This document shows positions 60,865 to 64,000 of a stretch of DNA of 64,000 nucleotides, piece by piece (within the stretch, counting starts at the first letter, position 1; each line of letters opens with the position of its first letter). A program made the translations under genes and the position numbers. Source of the stretch: Chondrosia reniformis (taxonomy: Eukaryota; Porifera; Demospongiae; Chondrillida; Chondrillidae); NCBI GenBank assembly GCA_947172415.1, contig OX359197.1:744001-808000 (forward strand), given 5' to 3'. The notes below the pieces were generated by a model, which saw only the letters and a list, made by a program, of their open reading frames with translations, had not been told where the DNA came from and ran no database searches.

Positions 60865-63800
60865 TTATTTCATTTTCTTCCTTTCCTTTTGTCTCTTCTC
60901 AACATCATATTCTCTATTATCCTCCAAGTCTCCACGTAACAACACCTATTTAGTACAATGTACACAAAATAATCCATAGGTACGTATTATTGAGCAACAG
61001 CATGTTTGCTGATGAAGACCTACGGTTGAAACGTCCTATTATCAATAATTTATGTTGCTTTTGCTCAATAATACTTCTGGATTATATCATGATCGCAACA
61101 AACAACCCTTATCACTTCAATATACACAATATACGTAAATACATGCAGATCTATATATACGTAGTTACATGGACAGGCATAAAGATTTAAAATAATTCCA
61201 TAAATTTAAACAATTGAATATACTACATTATTATTTACGTATATACTTGGTTAAGAGGTGATAATTGATAATAGCCATTTTTGGCCATACTATTGTTTAT
61301 ATATACACACCCCTATAAAGTATTAAACTGTTAGACATAATAATATGCAGTTCTTATTTTCTCTAGATCTGTCGCACAAATATATATCTGGTGAAATTCA
61401 TCCATCAAATTACGTATAAATGTAGTGTTTACCTTGACCAACAACTTGACAATGAAGTAAGTCCAGTAGACTTGCATGCAGTACAGGAGAAAGAGAAGAA
61501 TGTTGAAGGGAAGATAGAAAGCTCCTTCACTGCACACCAAAACACATGCCACTGTTGTGGAGTACATGACCTTCATAGGAAACCAGTACAGACGGCAGAG
61601 GAACCTGAACCAGAATACCAATACAGCAACATTACAAGTACAGCAACAATATACTGCATATCAGGAATTGAATGGGTGCGTCTAAAGAATGTGCAGTTCC
61701 TCAGGTAGCTTTCTTCCGAATGTAAAGACTATTTCTAGACATACCGTGTGTACAATACATACGTATATTATACATATATGTAGTTGAGTTATACAACACG
61801 CTCAAATAAAATATAAATAAAAAAACATTTTAAAATAAAAATGACAAGTAGGGATGGCAGTGTTTAAATAATGATTTATCCATATACGTAGAGTCTCAGA
61901 GTTGTATTGATACTACATACGTATACAGTGTTCATTTTTGTGAAGAATATAATTAATACATTAATCAAAGATTGTGGTTATAATTCAGAATAACGAGGTG
62001 CTTGCATTTTTGAACAAATTAAATATTACATAATTTTTGTTTTCTACCTAAATTTGAGCATCATTTTCAAGATGGTCATTAAATGAGATCAAAATGCATC
62101 ACTAATACTAATTACTTACCAGGAAAATATGAATGTGGCAAACAAGCCATTTGCAATGTTCTCTATCTTTGGGTACTTCTGTCCATCCATCTCTTTGAAA
62201 TATATGACAGTCTTACCAAACTCAAGCAATACATCTCCGATGTCATGCAAGAACAGTACTAGCAGTCCAACGTAATGGTACCTACGTAGTAATAGGGGGA
62301 CACAGTGGTACCAGGTGCAGATATGGGACACAGTGGTACCTACGTAGAGATATGGGACACACAGTGGTACCTTGTGTGAGATATGGGACACACAGTGGTA
62401 CCTTGTGTGAGATATGGGACACACAGTGGTACCTGGTGTGAGATATGGGACACACAGTGGTACCTTGTGTGAGATATGGGACACACAGTGGTACCTTGTG
62501 TGAGATATGGGACACACAGTGGTACTTGGTGTGAGATATGGGACACACAGTGGTACCTGGTGTGAGATATTAATGTATTTTATACAAGGTACATATATGC
62601 TATACCTCACTCCATAGGCCCACAAAATGAGTGCTATGGTAACCAGGTGGTGAGTCACCAGGATACTGAAATCTTTCCTTTTAGTACTGACAAATATTGT
62701 TGTAAACAGGAAATGCATGTAAGCTCCCAATTGGAACATAAGCAGCCAGTACAGCTCTGGTTCCACTTCCATTCCAGGTTTCCAGTCTGAAATGAGAATA
62801 AAACAATATACAGTTAACGAGTACTCCTGGCTTTTAGTTGTCATTATCAGTATAGTTCTTGTTAAACAATAGTACTGCTCTAACACGGTTACACAGCTCC
62901 ATATATGGTTAAAGGTAGTCATTAAGTGTAGTCTGTGTCTTTGTGAAAGTTTCAATACAAAAAATTCACTTTAAAATCGATAAGCACTTTTTGTTTCTTC
63001 AACTAATAATCAGTCACAAACGTCTGTTTGCATTAACAGTACATATTCATGTTAAACAGTAGCTTTTGGTATTATTTAGGACTCTGTTTTCCATGTTTTG
63101 TTTGCGTAAAGTGGTATAACTCATGTAAAACATGTTAGCCAGTTTCCACTGTATATGTATAAGCAGTTGGTTAGAAGAGAGGAAATGAGTCATTTGAAAG
63201 AAAATCAATCCTACAAAAGATGTCACTGATGGGAAGTGCTATTCCTAATAGAACCACAAAGCCACAGGTGAACAAGGAAACACTATGAACACCTCTAATA
63301 GACTTACACACATATGTTTCTATAATAGAGCGATTCCTTTGGACGATCGGGCACACCGACAAGTCTCTTTAGGAAATTTTAATTCAAGGCAACATTTCGC
63401 CTATCAAGGCGCTTGGTCAGGCACAAAATAAAGAATGAAACAGAATTTATATACATAATGAGTGGACGATAATTAGTACACCCACACTAATGAGGTGGAA
63501 GGGATAAATTAAACAATGCACAGTTCATAATTCACAATATAGTCAGTCAAATGACAAACATATTTTCACTTTTCTATCAAAAAGTCTTGCTATATACTAA
63601 TAGGTGGTTTATAGAATTAGAATGGCACACAATAAATAGTCTACTAACACTCTAATCAGGAGCTGTTAAAATATACATATATCAATATTCTTTGAATTTA
63701 CAGAGTTATTAAGTAAACCATTCATTGCCAAGCTGAAGAGCAATGCAATGGTGAGTAGTTGTGGTGAAATCCCCAAAGGTTCATATATATTAAACACATA

Positions 63801-63971
63801 GAATCACTTACATTTCCAATGCGAGGATAGGTCAAAGAAGAGGGACTTACGGTTGTACACTATATTATACAGATCCCACACCCAGCCAATAAAATAAATA
63901 CAACAGCTCCAACTACTCTCAGGAAACTTTGCTGAGCTCTCCTTGTCCAGCTTGAACCATTTTGGAATCCT
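60865..63971 (-). CDS. Ceramide synthase, second gene, 5' end outside the window
   Basis: Minus-strand exons 3-7: 63971-63812, 62786-62606, 62281-62120, 61604-61433, 60945-60865 (TAA). Phases match the complete gene at 27757-32124. The TLC domain has THHLVTIAL and FLHDIGDVLLE, the two Lag1 blocks; the tail is GDLEDNREYDVEK. Exons 1-2 should lie beyond 64000. Introns 3-6 contain a hammerhead-like relic (63392), a 31-bp minisatellite (62287) and a foldback (60971). This type of 3' end is the one duplicated behind the NLR genes. Confidence 0.82.
60971..61082 (+). repeat. Foldback with hammerhead-like core, unit 4 ceramide synthase intron
   Basis: Related to 47209-47310 at the matching position in intron 6. 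The core has one base deleted (ctacggttgaaac). Confidence 0.5.
62287..62575 (-). repeat. 31-bp minisatellite next to a splice acceptor
   Basis: About eight copies of a 31-bp unit (gatatgggacacacagtggt plus acct(t/g)gtgtga), with two more degenerate copies next to exon 5. The first unit merges with the exon 5 acceptor region (gtag|gtacca on the minus strand), and every unit repeats a similar ag|gtacca. The equivalent place in unit 2 (about 27641-27690) has roughly one copy. Confidence 0.9.
63392..63420 (-). repeat. Degenerate hammerhead-like hairpin
   Basis: On the minus strand: ctgacca, stem gcgcc...ggcg, then gaaatg. A different family from the other foldbacks; probably a retroelement relic. 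Confidence 0.35.
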
Positions 63972-64000
63972 CTAAAACAGGATTAATATCCATGTAATGA

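Noticed and set aside
62116..62955. A long minus-strand frame through the 31-bp minisatellite as one protein
   Set aside because: It joins two ceramide synthase exons through their intron; splice sites at 62606 and 62281 explain it.

Overview
The window is animal nuclear DNA from a compact, AT-rich genome with short introns and GT-AG splicing. The Death-NACHT-LRR genes in tandem, the density of small foldback elements and the overall base composition suggest a demosponge, most likely Amphimedon or a relative. The species is an inference; no database was searched.

The core of the window is four tandem copies (units) of one NLR-type innate immune receptor gene. All are on the + strand, with start codons at 620, 15452, 32922 and 49305. 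Each has the same nine exons and unbroken splice phases: a tiny start exon, a linker exon, a Death-domain exon, a 50-bp linker, one large NACHT exon of about 1.7 kb, then four small LRR-type exons. Genes 1, 2 and 4 read as intact proteins of about 932, 927 and 930 residues. Gene 3 is split inside its NACHT exon by a complete Ty3/gypsy-class LTR retrotransposon (37178-41464, antisense, 5-bp target duplication CAAAG) that carries several inactivating changes.

The minus strand between and beyond the NLR genes carries ceramide synthase (TLC/Lag1 family) sequence, convergent with the receptors. There is one complete seven-exon gene (32124 down to 27757, 344 residues). A second gene lies at the right edge with its first exons outside the window. 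A frame-compatible spare 3' cassette (exons 5-7) sits downstream of the complete gene. Truncated exon 6-7 remnants lie behind NLR genes 1 and 3. The duplicated block therefore was an NLR plus the 3' end of a ceramide synthase.

The rest is mobile and repetitive DNA: a 9-bp minisatellite in an open Ser/Thr frame at the left edge, two hAT-like MITEs, two foldback elements enclosing a tRNA-like sequence, 3' ends of a LINE-type element, foldbacks with a hammerhead-like core, and several minisatellites. The most notable observations are: (i) differences between the four receptors concentrate at the predicted solvent-exposed positions of the LRR strands; (ii) every unit carries an inverted duplication of the last LRR exon that would fold into a hairpin of about 70 bp; (iii) recurrent 4-bp TA-to-TACGTA differences between paralogous introns; (iv) two paralog-specific micro-inversions and conflicting insertion markers, showing that the units are recombinant mosaics.
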